From assembly GCA_002082585.1 (NCBI GenBank), contig CP020563.1:620001-684000 (forward strand): a stretch of DNA of 64,000 nucleotides, in the 5' to 3' direction. The DNA is from Kitasatospora albolonga. GTDB taxonomy: Bacteria; Actinomycetota; Actinomycetes; Streptomycetales; Streptomycetaceae. The position numbers and the translations under genes were made by a program. Positions 44,971-54,592 of this stretch are shown one piece after another (positions within the stretch are counted from its first letter, which is position 1; each line of letters starts with the position of its first letter). The notes beneath the pieces are model-generated. The model was not told the origin of the DNA. It saw only the letters and a list, made by a program, of their open reading frames with translations, and ran no database searches.

Positions 44971-46504
44971 AGCGCTGCTGTGAGAGGACCGTCTCCACGG
45001 TGTCGGCCTCCTGTGCGGTCTTGTCCTCGCGGTAGCGCAGGACGCGGGCGAAGCGGAGGGTGACCCCGGCCGGGTAGCGGGTGGAGCGCTGGAGTCCGTC
45101 GTAGGCGATCTCCACGACGAGTTCCGGGCGTACGGTCACGATGTGGCCGTCCTCGCCGGTCGCCAGCTCCCGCAGCTTCTCGGTCTGCCACTCCAGCAGG
45201 GCGTCGGTGAGCCCCTTGAAGGTCTTGCCGAGCATCGCGAACGTGCCGTCGGGGCGGCGGGCGCCCAGGTGGAGGTTGGAGAGCTTGCCGGTGCGCCGGC
45301 CGCTCCCCCATTCGGCGGCCAGTACCACCAGGTCCAGGGTGTGCACCGGCTTGACCTTCAGCCAGGACGCGCCCCTGCGGCCCGCGCTGTAGGCGGCGGC
45401 CAGGTCCTTGACGACGACACCCTCGTGGCCGCGTTCCAGGGTCTCGGCGAGGAACGCCTCGGCGGCCCGGCGGGCGTCCGCGTCGCCCGGGTCGGGGACG
45501 AGGGTGCGCCGGACCCGCAGGGGCTCGGGGACCAGCCGGGCCAGGGCCGCGTGGCGGTCGGCGAAGGGGAGGTCGAGCAGGTCGTCGCCGTCGGCGGAGA
45601 GGGCGTCGAAGAAGACGGGCACGATCGGTACGTCGGCGGCGGCTGCGGCCACGTCCCGGCGCGAGCCCACCCGGGAGGCGGTCTCCTGGAACGGGCGCGG
45701 CCTGCCGTCCTCGCCCAGCGCGATCACCTCGCCGTCCAGGATGAACCGCCCGGTCTCCAGCCCGGCAACGGCGGCCACCAGTTCGGGCAGCCGGTCGGTG
45801 ATGTCGTCGAGGGTCCGGGTGTAGGCGCGGACCCGGTCGCCGTCCCGGTGGACCTGGACGCGGATGCCGTCGAGCTTCTCCTCCACCGCGCAGGCGCCGA
45901 GCTTCTCGACGGCCTCGGTGACCGAGGCGGCGGTGTGGGCCAGCATCGGCTGGACGGGCCGCCCCACGGTGAGGCGGAAGGAGGCGAGCGCGCCGGGGCC
46001 CTCCGCGAGGAGGGGCCTGGCCACCTCCGGGAGCGATCCGGCGAGCATCACGGCCCGGCGGACGTCGGCGGGCGGGGCCTCGGCGGCCCTGGCCAGCGCG
46101 TCGGCGGCGACGGCGTCCAGGGCGCCCTGGCGGAGCTCCCCGGTGAGCAGGGCCTTCAGGAAGTGCTGCTCGTCGGCGGTGGCGGCGGCGAACAGGGCGC
46201 GCAGGCGCTCCCGGCGCAGGGCCTGGGAGCCGGTGCCGGAGATCGCCGCGAGCGCGGTCAGCCCGGCGTCGACCCCGGTGACGGTGAGGGTGGGCTCGGC
46301 GGCGGGTTCGACGGGGTCGCCGAGGGACCGCCAGCCGACGCCGATCCGCCCCTGGGGCAGCCGTCCGGCGAGGTACGGGATGGCCACGGGCACATCGTCG
46401 GGACCGGCGTCCCGGAAGAGCGCGGCGAGGAGCGCCACCTTCCGGGAGCGGGCGGAGGTGGCGGCGACCTCCAGGGAGACCTGGGCGAGCTCGGCGAGCA
46501 GCAT
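44969..46504 (-). CDS. lig: ATP-dependent DNA ligase
   Basis: A 511-residue ligase. A helical DNA-binding N-domain (about 1-190) is followed by the adenylation site EEKLDGIRVQVH (Lys about 210), then RFILDGEVIAL, PVFFDALSADG and EGVVVKDL (motifs III-IV), WLKVKPVHTLDLVV (motif V), and a C-terminal OB domain. Adds to the NAD-dependent LigA of the cell; likely a repair ligase. Starts near the divergent end of the YdjM gene; 130 bp of spacer shows no strong motif. Confidence 0.92.
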   Translation of the reverse strand: MLLAELAQVSLEVAATSARSRKVALLAALFRDAGPDDVPVAIPYLAGRLPQGRIGVGWRSLGDPVEPAAEPTLTVTGVDAGLTALAAISGTGSQALRRERLRALFAAATADEQHFLKALLTGELRQGALDAVAADALARAAEAPPADVRRAVMLAGSLPEVARPLLAEGPGALASFRLTVGRPVQPMLAHTAASVTEAVEKLGACAVEEKLDGIRVQVHRDGDRVRAYTRTLDDITDRLPELVAAVAGLETGRFILDGEVIALGEDGRPRPFQETASRVGSRRDVAAAAADVPIVPVFFDALSADGDDLLDLPFADRHAALARLVPEPLRVRRTLVPDPGDADARRAAEAFLAETLERGHEGVVVKDLAAAYSAGRRGASWLKVKPVHTLDLVVLAAEWGSGRRTGKLSNLHLGARRPDGTFAMLGKTFKGLTDALLEWQTEKLRELATGEDGHIVTVRPELVVEIAYDGLQRSTRYPAGVTLRFARVLRYREDKTAQEADTVETVLSQQR

Positions 46505-46634
46505 GCGGCCATGGTGCTACGGGCGCGGGCGGACCGCCCGCTCAAGAGGCACCGGGCGCGCCCAAAAGAAGGCGTCGCCTTCCTGCGCGGCACATGAGGG
46601 CACCGCACCCTGTGCCGCACAGGAAGGCAACGCG

Positions 46635-47426
46635 TCATATGTAGTTGAGCGCGGCCGCCCCGCCCACTCCCCCGAGCACCATGAACGCGGGCATCAGCAC
46701 CTTCATCTCCACCCAGCTGCCGGCCCGGAACCGCATGAACTTCGGCGGGCCGAGCGGGTACCAGCGCTTGCCGCCGATCGGGAGCGGCCACAGGATCGGG
46801 CACCCCGAGACGGTCAGCGCGTCCCCGATGTCGTGGACCAGCGCGCCGAGCACGATGGGCAGGCCGAGCCACATGTACTCCTGGCCGGGCGCGTCGAAGA
46901 GCCAGCCCGCGCCGTTGCCGGGCTGGTCGAGGACGCCCGCGAGAATCCAGGCGCTGGTGGCGCCGAGCAGCCAGACGAGGACGTCGCTGGAGACCCGGGC
47001 GGCCCGCCAGAGCAGGCCCTCGACGGCGAGCACCAGGTGGACGAAAAGGATCGCGAGGACCGCCCAGCGCCCACCGCTGACCGCGGCGAAGGAACAGCCG
47101 GCGCCCATCAGGACGGCGAAGAACCAGGTGTGGGTGAGCGTGCGGTGGCCGCCGGTGCGGCGGGGGTCGGCCTTGCTCTTGGTGGCCTTGTAGACGGCGT
47201 ACGAGAGCTTGTCGGTGATCTCGCAGAGCCCCTTGGAGAGCGGGCCGAAAGCGCGCGAGATGGTCGCCGACTTGTGGTCGAGGTCGGGGGCGAGCGCGGC
47301 GCCCGCGCAGATCAGCGCCCCGACGACGAGGACGGGCCAGGGCATCGTGTGGCCCGTGGCGGCGGCTGCCGCGCCCACCCCCAGCCAGGCCGCTGCCCCT
47401 GACAGAGAGTGTGCCGGTCCCATCAT
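46635..47426 (-). CDS. YdjM-like membrane-bound metal-dependent hydrolase
   Basis: A 263-residue protein with about five membrane helices. Metal-binding residues appear in MMGPAHSLSG, APDLDHKSAT, GGHRTLTHTW and ALVHDIGDALTVSG, the pattern of the YdjM/DUF457 family. Activity on a substrate is not known. ATG 47426 begins MMGPAH. Divergent from the helicase gene. Confidence 0.9.
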   Translation of the reverse strand: MMGPAHSLSGAAAWLGVGAAAAATGHTMPWPVLVVGALICAGAALAPDLDHKSATISRAFGPLSKGLCEITDKLSYAVYKATKSKADPRRTGGHRTLTHTWFFAVLMGAGCSFAAVSGGRWAVLAILFVHLVLAVEGLLWRAARVSSDVLVWLLGATSAWILAGVLDQPGNGAGWLFDAPGQEYMWLGLPIVLGALVHDIGDALTVSGCPILWPLPIGGKRWYPLGPPKFMRFRAGSWVEMKVLMPAFMVLGGVGGAAALNYI

Positions 47427-47555
47427 GGTCGCTTCCGCCCCCAGTACGTCCTTGGCCCATCACCGGTACGGAGCGGGCTCGTTGAGTGCGCAGCGTATCG
47501 CCCATGATCTTGGTGGTGCCCGCCGGTTCCCTGATCCGGGCGGAAGACAGGCAAG

Positions 47556-50078
47556 ATGGGGGGTGTGACCCTCATCGACCAGCTGCCGCAGACCGCCGAC
47601 CCGGACGCCCTCTTCGAGGCTTTCTCCTCATGGACCGAGAGCCAGGGCATCACGCTTTATCCGGCTCAGGAGGAGGCACTGATCGAGGTGGTCTCCGGGG
47701 CGAACGTGATCCTTTCGACCCCGACCGGCTCCGGGAAGAGCCTGGTGGCCGCCGCCGCGCACTTCACCGCGCTGGCCCAGGACAAGGTGACCTTCTACAC
47801 CGCGCCGATCAAGGCGCTGGTCTCGGAGAAGTTCTTCGACCTGTGCAAGCTCTTCGGTACCGAGAACGTCGGGATGCTCACCGGTGACGCCTCGGTCAAC
47901 GCGGACGCCCCGGTGATCTGCTGTACGGCCGAGGTGCTGGCCTCCATCGCGCTGCGCGACGGGAAGTACGCCGACATCGGCCAGGTCGTGATGGACGAGT
48001 TCCACTTCTACGCCGAGCCGGACCGGGGCTGGGCGTGGCAGATCCCGCTGCTGGAGCTGCCGCAGGCGCAGTTCGTGCTGATGTCGGCGACGCTCGGCGA
48101 TGTCTCGATGTTCGAGAAGGACCTGACCCGGCGCACCGGCCGTCCGACGTCGGTGGTGCGCTCGGCGACCCGCCCGGTGCCGCTGAGCTACGAGTACCGC
48201 TTCACGCCGATCACCGAGACGCTGACCGAGCTGCTGGACACCCGGCAGTCGCCGGTCTACATCGTGCACTTCACGCAGGCGGCGGCCGTGGAGCGGGCGC
48301 AGTCGCTGATGAGCATCAACATGTGCACGAAGGAGGAGAAGGAGAAGATCGCCGATCTGATCGGCAGCTTCCGCTTCACCACCAAGTTCGGCCAGAACCT
48401 CTCCCGGTACGTGCGCCACGGCATCGGGGTGCACCACGCGGGGATGCTGCCCAAGTACCGCCGCCTGGTGGAGAAGCTGGCGCAGGCGGGGCTGCTGAAG
48501 GTGATCTGCGGTACGGACACGCTCGGCGTCGGCGTCAACGTACCCATCCGTACGGTGCTGTTCACGGCGCTCACGAAGTACGACGGGACCCGGGTGCGGA
48601 CCCTGCGCGCGCGGGAGTTCCACCAGATCGCGGGGCGCGCCGGGCGGGCCGGTTTCGACACGGCCGGGTTCGTCGTGGCGCAGGCCCCCGAGCACGTCAT
48701 CGAGAACGAGAAGGCCGTCAAGAAGGCGGGCGACGACCCGAAGAAGAAGCGCAAGGTGGTCCGCAAGAAGGCGCCCGAGGGGTTCGTCGCCTGGTCGGAG
48801 ACCACGTTCGACAAGCTGATCCAGTCGGAGCCGGAGCCGCTGACCTCCCGTTTCCGGGTCACGCACACGATGCTGCTCGCGGTGATCGCCCGCCCGGGCA
48901 ACGCCTTCGAGGCGATGCGGAGCCTGCTGGAGGACAACCACGAGCCGCGCCGGGCGCAGCTGCGGCACATCCGGCGGGCCATCGCCATCTACCGCTCGCT
49001 GCTGGACGGCGGGGTGGTGGAGCGGCTGGAGACGCCGGACGCGGAGGGGCGGATCGTGCGGCTGACGGTCGACCTCCAGCAGGACTTCGCGCTGAACCAG
49101 CCGCTGTCCACGTTCGCGCTGGCCGCGTTCGACCTGCTGGACGCCGAATCCCCGTCGTACGCCCTGGACATGGTCTCGGTCGTCGAGTCGACGCTGGACG
49201 ATCCCCGGCAGATCCTGGCCGCCCAGCAGAACAAGGCGCGCGGTGAGGCCGTGGGGCAGATGAAGGCCGACGGGGTGGAGTACGAGGAGCGGATGGAGCG
49301 GCTCCAGGAGGTCACGTACCCCAAGCCGCTGAGCGAGCTGCTGTGGCACGCCTACGACGTGTACCGCAGGAGCCACCCGTGGGTGAACGACCACCCGGTG
49401 TCGCCGAAGTCGGTGATCCGGGACATGTTCGAACGGGCCATGACGTTCACGGAGTTCACCTCGCATTACGAGCTGGCCCGGACCGAGGGCATCGTGCTGC
49501 GGTATCTGGCGAGCGCGTACAAGGCGCTGGAGCACACGATCCCGGACGACATCAAGTCCGAGGACCTCCAGGACCTGATCTCCTGGCTCGGCGAGATGGT
49601 GCGCCAGGTGGACTCCAGTCTGCTGGACGAGTGGGAGCAGCTGGCCAACCCGGAGGTGGAGACGGCCGAGCAGGCGCAGGAGAAGGCGGACGAGGTCAAG
49701 CCGGTCACGGCCAACCCGCGCGCCTTCCGGGTGCTGGTGCGCAACGCGATGTTCCGGCGGGTGGAGCTGGCGGCGCTGGACCGGGTACGGGACCTGGGCG
49801 AGCTGGACGGCGGCTCCGGGTGGGACGAGGACGCGTGGGGTGATGCCCTGGACGCGTACTGGGACGCGCACGAGGAGATCGGTACCGGTCCGGACGCGCG
49901 CGGCCCGAAGCTGCTGAAGATCGAGGAGGACCCGGCGCACGGTCTGTGGCGGGTCTGGCAGGCGTTCGCCGATCCGGCGGGCGACCACGACTGGGGCATC
50001 CAGGCCGAGGTGGACCTGGCGGCCTCCGACGAAGAGGGCCGGGCGGTCGTCCGGGTCACCAAGGTCGGCCAGCTGTAA
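47556..50078 (+). CDS. Ski2-like DEAD/DEAH helicase with DUF3516
   Basis: An 840-residue helicase. Walker A STPTGSGKSL (about 50), DEFHFYAEP (DEAH-like motif II), MSATLGD (III), IVHFTQAAAVE (IV) and HQIAGRAGRAG (VI) are intact. The C-terminal 350 residues are DUF3516 with a basic linker (KKAGDDPKKKRKVVRKKA) before it. Likely an RNA helicase of the actinobacterial HelY-like group. ATG 47556 and GTG 47565 are both possible starts. Confidence 0.93.
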   Translation: MGGVTLIDQLPQTADPDALFEAFSSWTESQGITLYPAQEEALIEVVSGANVILSTPTGSGKSLVAAAAHFTALAQDKVTFYTAPIKALVSEKFFDLCKLFGTENVGMLTGDASVNADAPVICCTAEVLASIALRDGKYADIGQVVMDEFHFYAEPDRGWAWQIPLLELPQAQFVLMSATLGDVSMFEKDLTRRTGRPTSVVRSATRPVPLSYEYRFTPITETLTELLDTRQSPVYIVHFTQAAAVERAQSLMSINMCTKEEKEKIADLIGSFRFTTKFGQNLSRYVRHGIGVHHAGMLPKYRRLVEKLAQAGLLKVICGTDTLGVGVNVPIRTVLFTALTKYDGTRVRTLRAREFHQIAGRAGRAGFDTAGFVVAQAPEHVIENEKAVKKAGDDPKKKRKVVRKKAPEGFVAWSETTFDKLIQSEPEPLTSRFRVTHTMLLAVIARPGNAFEAMRSLLEDNHEPRRAQLRHIRRAIAIYRSLLDGGVVERLETPDAEGRIVRLTVDLQQDFALNQPLSTFALAAFDLLDAESPSYALDMVSVVESTLDDPRQILAAQQNKARGEAVGQMKADGVEYEERMERLQEVTYPKPLSELLWHAYDVYRRSHPWVNDHPVSPKSVIRDMFERAMTFTEFTSHYELARTEGIVLRYLASAYKALEHTIPDDIKSEDLQDLISWLGEMVRQVDSSLLDEWEQLANPEVETAEQAQEKADEVKPVTANPRAFRVLVRNAMFRRVELAALDRVRDLGELDGGSGWDEDAWGDALDAYWDAHEEIGTGPDARGPKLLKIEEDPAHGLWRVWQAFADPAGDHDWGIQAEVDLAASDEEGRAVVRVTKVGQL

Positions 50079-50111
50079 ACAGGCCCACAACGGCAAAGGG
50101 AAAGGCAGCGC

Positions 50112-50978
50112 ATGACGAATCCGGCCGAGCGCCTGGTGGACCTTCTCGACCTGGAGCGGATCGAGGTCGACATCTTCCGGGGCCGCAGCCCCGAGGAGTC
50201 CCTGCAACGGGTCTTCGGCGGGCAGGTCGCGGGCCAGGCGCTGGTGGCGGCGGGCCGCACCACCGACGGGGAGCGCCCGGTGCACTCGCTGCACGCCTAT
50301 TTCCTGCGCCCGGGCCGCCCCGGCGTACCGATCGTCTACCAGGTGGAGCGGGTGCGCGACGGCCGCTCCTTCACCACCCGCCGGGTGACGGCCGTCCAGG
50401 AGGGCCGGACGATCTTCAACCTAACGGCCTCCTTCCACCGCCCCGAGGAGGCGGGCTTCGAGCACCAGCTGCCGCCGGCCCGGACCGTCCCGGACCCGGA
50501 GGAGCTGCCGACGGTCGCCGACGAGGTGCGCGAGCACCTGGGCGCGCTGCCGGAGGCGCTGGAGCGGATGGCCCGGCGCCAGCCCTTCGACATCCGGTAC
50601 GTGGACCGGCTGCGCTGGACGAAGGAGGAGATCCGGGACGCCGATCCGCGCAGCGCGGTGTGGATGCGGGCGGTGGGCCCGCTGGGCGACGACCCGCTGG
50701 TGCACACCTGCGCGCTGACGTACGCGAGCGACATGACGCTGCTGGACGCGGTGCGCATCCCGGTGGAGCCGCTGTGGGGCCCGCGCGGCTTCGACATGGC
50801 CTCCCTGGACCACGCGATGTGGTTCCACCGGCCGTTCCGGGCCGACGAGTGGTTCCTGTACGACCAGGAGTCGCCGATCGCGACGGGCGGGCGCGGGCTG
50901 GCGCGGGGCCGGATCTACGACCGTGCGGGGCGGCTGCTGGTGTCGGTGGTGCAGGAGGGCCTGTTCCGTCGGCTGTAG
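50112..50978 (+). CDS. tesB: acyl-CoA thioesterase II (TesB family)
   Basis: A 288-residue double-hotdog thioesterase: VFGGQVAGQALVAAGRT and HSLHAYFLRPG in the first domain, ASLDHAMWFHRPFRADEW in the second (Asp-His site), and GRGLARGRIYDRAGRLLVSVVQEG at the end. Hydrolyses acyl-CoA to fatty acid and CoA. It follows the helicase by 33 bp, with aaaggg before ATG, and may be co-transcribed. Confidence 0.93.
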   Translation: MTNPAERLVDLLDLERIEVDIFRGRSPEESLQRVFGGQVAGQALVAAGRTTDGERPVHSLHAYFLRPGRPGVPIVYQVERVRDGRSFTTRRVTAVQEGRTIFNLTASFHRPEEAGFEHQLPPARTVPDPEELPTVADEVREHLGALPEALERMARRQPFDIRYVDRLRWTKEEIRDADPRSAVWMRAVGPLGDDPLVHTCALTYASDMTLLDAVRIPVEPLWGPRGFDMASLDHAMWFHRPFRADEWFLYDQESPIATGGRGLARGRIYDRAGRLLVSVVQEGLFRRL

Positions 50979-50990
50979 TACGGGCCCGGC

Positions 50991-51227
50991 TCAGGTGCCC
51001 GGCAGCGGGTCCTGCTCGACCTCGTGGCGGCGGGTGCGGATGTCGGGCGGCGCGGGGTGCAGTTTGGCGTCGCAGGACGGGCCGAGGCCCGTCCTGCGGG
51101 AGTCCGCTCCGGTGAGCGGACGGCCGCAGAGGCGGCAGCGGATCAGGCGGCGGGACGGGGCGTCACCGGAATGCTCCTCGCGGTCGACTGCGGGCAGCGG
51201 TTCGGGGAAAGGTTCGGGAGACTGCAC
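50991..51227 (-). CDS. small zinc-ribbon-like protein (DUF6011-like)
   Basis: A 78-residue protein with Cys residues in CRLCGRPLT and GPSCDAKL, a possible zinc site built from four ligands. GTG 51227 starts MQSPEPFPEP. Function unknown. It lies between the thioesterase (plus) and the GNAT gene (plus). Confidence 0.65.
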   Translation of the reverse strand: MQSPEPFPEPLPAVDREEHSGDAPSRRLIRCRLCGRPLTGADSRRTGLGPSCDAKLHPAPPDIRTRRHEVEQDPLPGT

Positions 51228-51340
51228 AGGGGGAGATCCTTCCTCATCGGGAGCCGTACCGGGCCCTGACCGGTGCGCCCGATGAGCGCGCCGCCGACCC
51301 TTCCGCTGTGATCGTTCCGCTGGAAAGGACCCCCTAACCC

Positions 51341-51865
51341 ATGACCGAGATCGTCCACGTGAGCGGCCCCGAGCTGGTCACGTACGCCGACGAGATGGCC
51401 GAGCTGCTGGTGGAGACCGTCGAGGAGGGATCGTCGGTGGGCTTCCTGGCCCCGCTGGACCGGGAGGCGGCGGCTGTCTGGTGGCGGGAGCGCGCGGCGG
51501 CCGTGGAGTCCGGGCAGGTCTCCATCTGGATCGCCCGGGAGGGCTGCCGGGTCGCCGGAACGATCGCCCTGGTCCGGGCGCCACTGCCGAACGCCCGCCA
51601 CCGCGCGGAGGTCGCCAAGCTGATGGTCCGGCCCTCGGCGCGCGGCCAGGGGCTCGGGCGGGCGCTGCTGGCGGCCGTGGAGGCGTACGCGGAGATGCAG
51701 GGCATCACGCTGCTGATCCTGGACACCGAGAGCGGCAGCCTGGCCGAGCAGGTGTACTGCAAGGCGGGGTGGACGGAGGTGGGCTCCGTACCGGGATACG
51801 CGGCCGATCCGGCGGGCAGCCTCAAGCCGACCACCTTCTACTACAAGGAGCTCGCCGGGCCGTGA
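51341..51865 (+). CDS. GNAT-family N-acetyltransferase
   Basis: A 174-residue acetyltransferase. The acetyl-CoA motif is KLMVRPSARGQGLGRALLAAVEAYAE (motif A) with LLILDTESGS and the tail YCKAGWTEVGSVPGYAADP. Substrate unknown. ATG 51341 follows ggaaaggacccccta. Confidence 0.9.
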   Translation: MTEIVHVSGPELVTYADEMAELLVETVEEGSSVGFLAPLDREAAAVWWRERAAAVESGQVSIWIAREGCRVAGTIALVRAPLPNARHRAEVAKLMVRPSARGQGLGRALLAAVEAYAEMQGITLLILDTESGSLAEQVYCKAGWTEVGSVPGYAADPAGSLKPTTFYYKELAGP

Positions 51866-51923
51866 GCGGCAGCCGGGGAGCGGCACAATGAGCACCACAC
51901 GCGATGATCAGGGAGAGAGCTTC

Positions 51924-52412
51924 ATGACGCTGCACGACATTCCGCTGCGCACCCTCACCGGCGAGCCGACCACCCTGGGCGCCTGGAGCGGCCGGGCCGT
52001 CCTGCTGGTGAACGTGGCGTCCAAGTGCGGGCTCACGCCGCAGTACGAGGGCCTGGAGCGGTTGCAGCAGGCGTACGGGGACCGGGGCCTGACCGTGCTC
52101 GGTGTGCCGTGCAACCAGTTCGCCGGGCAGGAGCCGGGGAGCGCGGAGGAGATCCAGACCTTCTGCTCGACGACGTACGGGGTCACCTTCCCGCTCCTGG
52201 AGAAGATCGACGTCAACGGGGCGGACCGGCACCCGCTGTACGCGGAGCTGACGAAGCTGGCCGACGCGGACGGGGAGGCCGGGGACGTCCAGTGGAACTT
52301 CGAGAAGTTCGTGATCTCTCCGACCGGTGAGCCGGTGGCCCGTATCCGGCCGCGCAGCGAGCCGGAGTCGACGGAGGTCGTGGCGGCGATCGAGGCGCAG
52401 CTGCCGGGCTGA
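51924..52412 (+). CDS. glutathione peroxidase-family thiol peroxidase
   Basis: A 162-residue peroxidase. Catalytic Cys is in NVASKCGLTPQYEGLE (in place of selenocysteine), the Gln is in GVPCNQFAGQEPG, and WNFEKFVI gives the Trp. Family members of this Cys type usually use thioredoxin, so the name glutathione peroxidase is only by homology. ATG 51924 follows gggagag; an in-frame start at 51888 would add an unusual 12-residue tail. Confidence 0.9.
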   Translation: MTLHDIPLRTLTGEPTTLGAWSGRAVLLVNVASKCGLTPQYEGLERLQQAYGDRGLTVLGVPCNQFAGQEPGSAEEIQTFCSTTYGVTFPLLEKIDVNGADRHPLYAELTKLADADGEAGDVQWNFEKFVISPTGEPVARIRPRSEPESTEVVAAIEAQLPG

Positions 52413-52426
52413 GCGATGGCGTGAAG

Positions 52427-52455
52427 GAAGGGGGCCGTCCTGGACGGCCCCCTTC
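52427..52455. terminator. hairpin terminator between peroxidase and acyl-CoA dehydrogenase
   Basis: A perfect 12-bp stem gaagggggccgt/acggcccccttc with a five-base loop and a T-rich tail on both sides, so it should work in both directions for the convergent genes. Confidence 0.85.
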
Positions 52456-52470
52456 TTCCCGGTCTGTCCG

Positions 52471-53697
52471 CTAGCGGATCGGCATCCCCGAGAGCGTCCG
52501 GGCGATCACCAGGCGCTGGATCTCGCTGGTGCCCTCGAAGATGGTGTAGATCGCGGCGTCCCGGTGCATCCGCTCGACCGGGTACTCCCGGGTGAAGCCG
52601 TTGCCGCCGAGGATCTGGATGGCCTGCGCGGTGACCTGCTTGGCGGTCTCGCTGGCGTACAGCTTGGACATGGAGCCCTCGGCCGAGGTGAACGGCTTGC
52701 CGGTGGTGGCCATCCAGGAGGCGCGCCAGACCAGCAGCCGGGCCGCGTCGATCCGGGTGCGCATGTCGGCGAGCTGGAAGGCGATGCCCTGGTTGTCGAT
52801 GATCGGGCGGCCGAACTGGGTGCGGGTCTTCGCGTAGTCGAGCGCCACCTCATACGCCGCCCGGGCGGTGCCCACGGCCATCGCGCCGACGGCCGGGCGG
52901 GATGCCTCGAAGGTGGCCATCGCCGCGTTCTTGACCCGCTCGCCGCCCGCCTTGGCACGCTCCCGGGCGCGGGCGAGGCGCTCGTCGAGCTTCTCCTTGC
53001 CGCCGAGCAGGCAGTGGCCGGGGACGCGGACGTCCTCCAGGACCACTTCGGCGGTGTGGGAGGCCCGGATGCCGTGCTTCTTGAACTTCTGGCCCTGGGA
53101 GAGGCCGGGGGTGTCCGGCGGCACGATGAAGGAGGCGTGGCCCTTGGAGCCGAGGTCGGCGTCGACGACGGCGACGACCACGTGGACGTTGGCTATGCCG
53201 CCGTTGGTCGCCCAGGTCTTGGTGCCGTTGAGGACCCACTCGTCCTTGGCCTCGTCGTAGACGGCGCGGGTGCGCATGGAGGCGACGTCGGAACCGGCGT
53301 CGGGCTCGGAGGAACAGAAGGCGGCGACCTTCACGTCGTTCGCGTCGCCGTACATCTGCGGTATCCAGGTGCCGATCTGCTCCTCGGTGCCGTTGGCGAG
53401 GACGCCGACGGCCGCCAGGCCCGTACCGACGATGGACAGGGCGATGCCCGCGTCGCCCCAGAAGAGCTCTTCCATGGCCATGGGGATGCCGAGCCCCGTA
53501 GGGTCGAAGAACTGCTGGGCGTAGAAGTCGAGGGAGTAGATGCCGACCTTGGCCGCCTCCTGGATGACGGGCCAGGGCGTTTCCTCACGCTCGTCCCATT
53601 CCGAGGCCGCGGGGCGGATGACGTCCGCCGCGAAACCGTGAAGCCAGTCACGGACCTGCTTCTGGTCGTCGTTGAGATCGAGCGTGAACTCGGCCAT
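52471..53697 (-). CDS. acyl-CoA dehydrogenase
   Basis: A 408-residue flavoenzyme of beta-oxidation or related oxidation. AFCSSEPDAGSDVASMRT and FKKHGIRASHTAEVVLEDVRVPG are the FAD and substrate regions, AYEVALDYAKTRTQFGRPI and LGGNGFTREYPVERMHRDA the C-terminal helical domain, with the catalytic Glu in IFEGTSEIQ. ATG 53697 follows ggaggggaac. Divergent from the TetR gene, which may control it. Confidence 0.95.
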   Translation of the reverse strand: MAEFTLDLNDDQKQVRDWLHGFAADVIRPAASEWDEREETPWPVIQEAAKVGIYSLDFYAQQFFDPTGLGIPMAMEELFWGDAGIALSIVGTGLAAVGVLANGTEEQIGTWIPQMYGDANDVKVAAFCSSEPDAGSDVASMRTRAVYDEAKDEWVLNGTKTWATNGGIANVHVVVAVVDADLGSKGHASFIVPPDTPGLSQGQKFKKHGIRASHTAEVVLEDVRVPGHCLLGGKEKLDERLARARERAKAGGERVKNAAMATFEASRPAVGAMAVGTARAAYEVALDYAKTRTQFGRPIIDNQGIAFQLADMRTRIDAARLLVWRASWMATTGKPFTSAEGSMSKLYASETAKQVTAQAIQILGGNGFTREYPVERMHRDAAIYTIFEGTSEIQRLVIARTLSGMPIR

Positions 53698-53736
53698 GTT
53701 CCCCTCCATGCGCTGCCGTGAAAAGCACGCGTTACT

Positions 53737-53776
53737 TGCGGTAACCGCAGTCTGTTACCGGACAGTAGCCGCTGTC
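53737..53776. promoter_or_regulatory. operator-like palindromes between acyl-CoA dehydrogenase and TetR genes
   Basis: tgcggtaaccgca (53737-53749) is a palindrome around one central base, and gacag-N6-ctgtc (53761-53776) follows. Both lie in the divergent promoter region, about 40-80 bp upstream of the dehydrogenase start, where the TetR product may bind. Confidence 0.5.
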
Positions 53777-53885
53777 AACCGCCCCGGAGCTGATCGACAG
53801 GGGCGCCGGGCGTGGTGCTACGTTGCGCAGGCGCGAAGAAGCAGACGTGAAGAAATCGCATGGCCAGGGGCGGGAGAGAGACGAC

Positions 53886-54551
53886 ATGGAGACCACACGC
53901 GGCGCCGAGCGACAGCGGACCGCGGCCGAGGCTCGCCGCCGCGAACTGCTCGAAGCGGCGGACCGGGTGGTGCTCAGGGACGGCCCGCAGGCGTCGATGA
54001 ACGCGATCGCCGCCGAGGCCGGGATCACCAAGCCCATCCTCTACCGCCACTTCGGGGACAAGGGCGGCCTCTACCGCGCGCTGGCCAAACGCCACACCGA
54101 CGCCCTCCTCAGCGCCCTGCGCGCGGCCCTGGACGCCCCCGCCGAGCGCCGGGCCCGGGTCGAGGCCACGCTCGACACCTACCTCGCCGCGATCGAGGCC
54201 CGCCCGCAGGTCTACCGCTTCCTGATGCACCCCGCCGACGGAACGGCCGACTCCGCCACCTCCCCCGAGCAGGGCTTCGACGTCGGCCGCCACTCCGCCC
54301 CGCTGCTGCGCCTCCTCGGCGAGGAGCTGGGCCAGGTGATCGTCGAGCGGGTGGACCTGGGGCCGGACAGCGAGCAGATGGCCCGCATCTGGGGCCACGG
54401 CATCGTCGGCATGATGCACGCGGCGGGCGACTGGTGGCTCGCCGACCGGCCCTGCTCCCGCGAGCGGCTGGTGCGCAGCCTGGCGGACCTGCTGTGGGGG
54501 CGGCTGGCGGAGGCGGGCGACCGCGACGTCAAGGGCGGCCCGGGGTTCTAA
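53886..54551 (+). CDS. TetR-family transcriptional regulator
   Basis: A 221-residue regulator. The helix-turn-helix is at MNAIAAEAGITKPILYRHFGDKGGLYRAL, and the C-terminal ligand domain follows. ATG 53886 (METTRGAE) has gggagagagacg upstream. It is divergent from the acyl-CoA dehydrogenase, so acyl-CoA or fatty acid may be the signal. Ends PGF in a direct repeat shared with the def 3' end. Confidence 0.92.
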   Translation: METTRGAERQRTAAEARRRELLEAADRVVLRDGPQASMNAIAAEAGITKPILYRHFGDKGGLYRALAKRHTDALLSALRAALDAPAERRARVEATLDTYLAAIEARPQVYRFLMHPADGTADSATSPEQGFDVGRHSAPLLRLLGEELGQVIVERVDLGPDSEQMARIWGHGIVGMMHAAGDWWLADRPCSRERLVRSLADLLWGRLAEAGDRDVKGGPGF

Positions 54552-54592
54552 AAAGCCCCGGGTTCCAGGACACGTCCGGCCCGGGGTTCTAA
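54537..54592. repeat. 15-bp direct repeats spanning the tetR stop and the def stop region
   Basis: The sequence ggcccggggttctaa occurs at 54537-54551 and 54578-54592 with a related gccccgggttcc between. The first copy holds the tetR stop taa, the second holds the def stop (tag on the minus strand). A local duplication seems to have set both gene ends. Confidence 0.75.
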
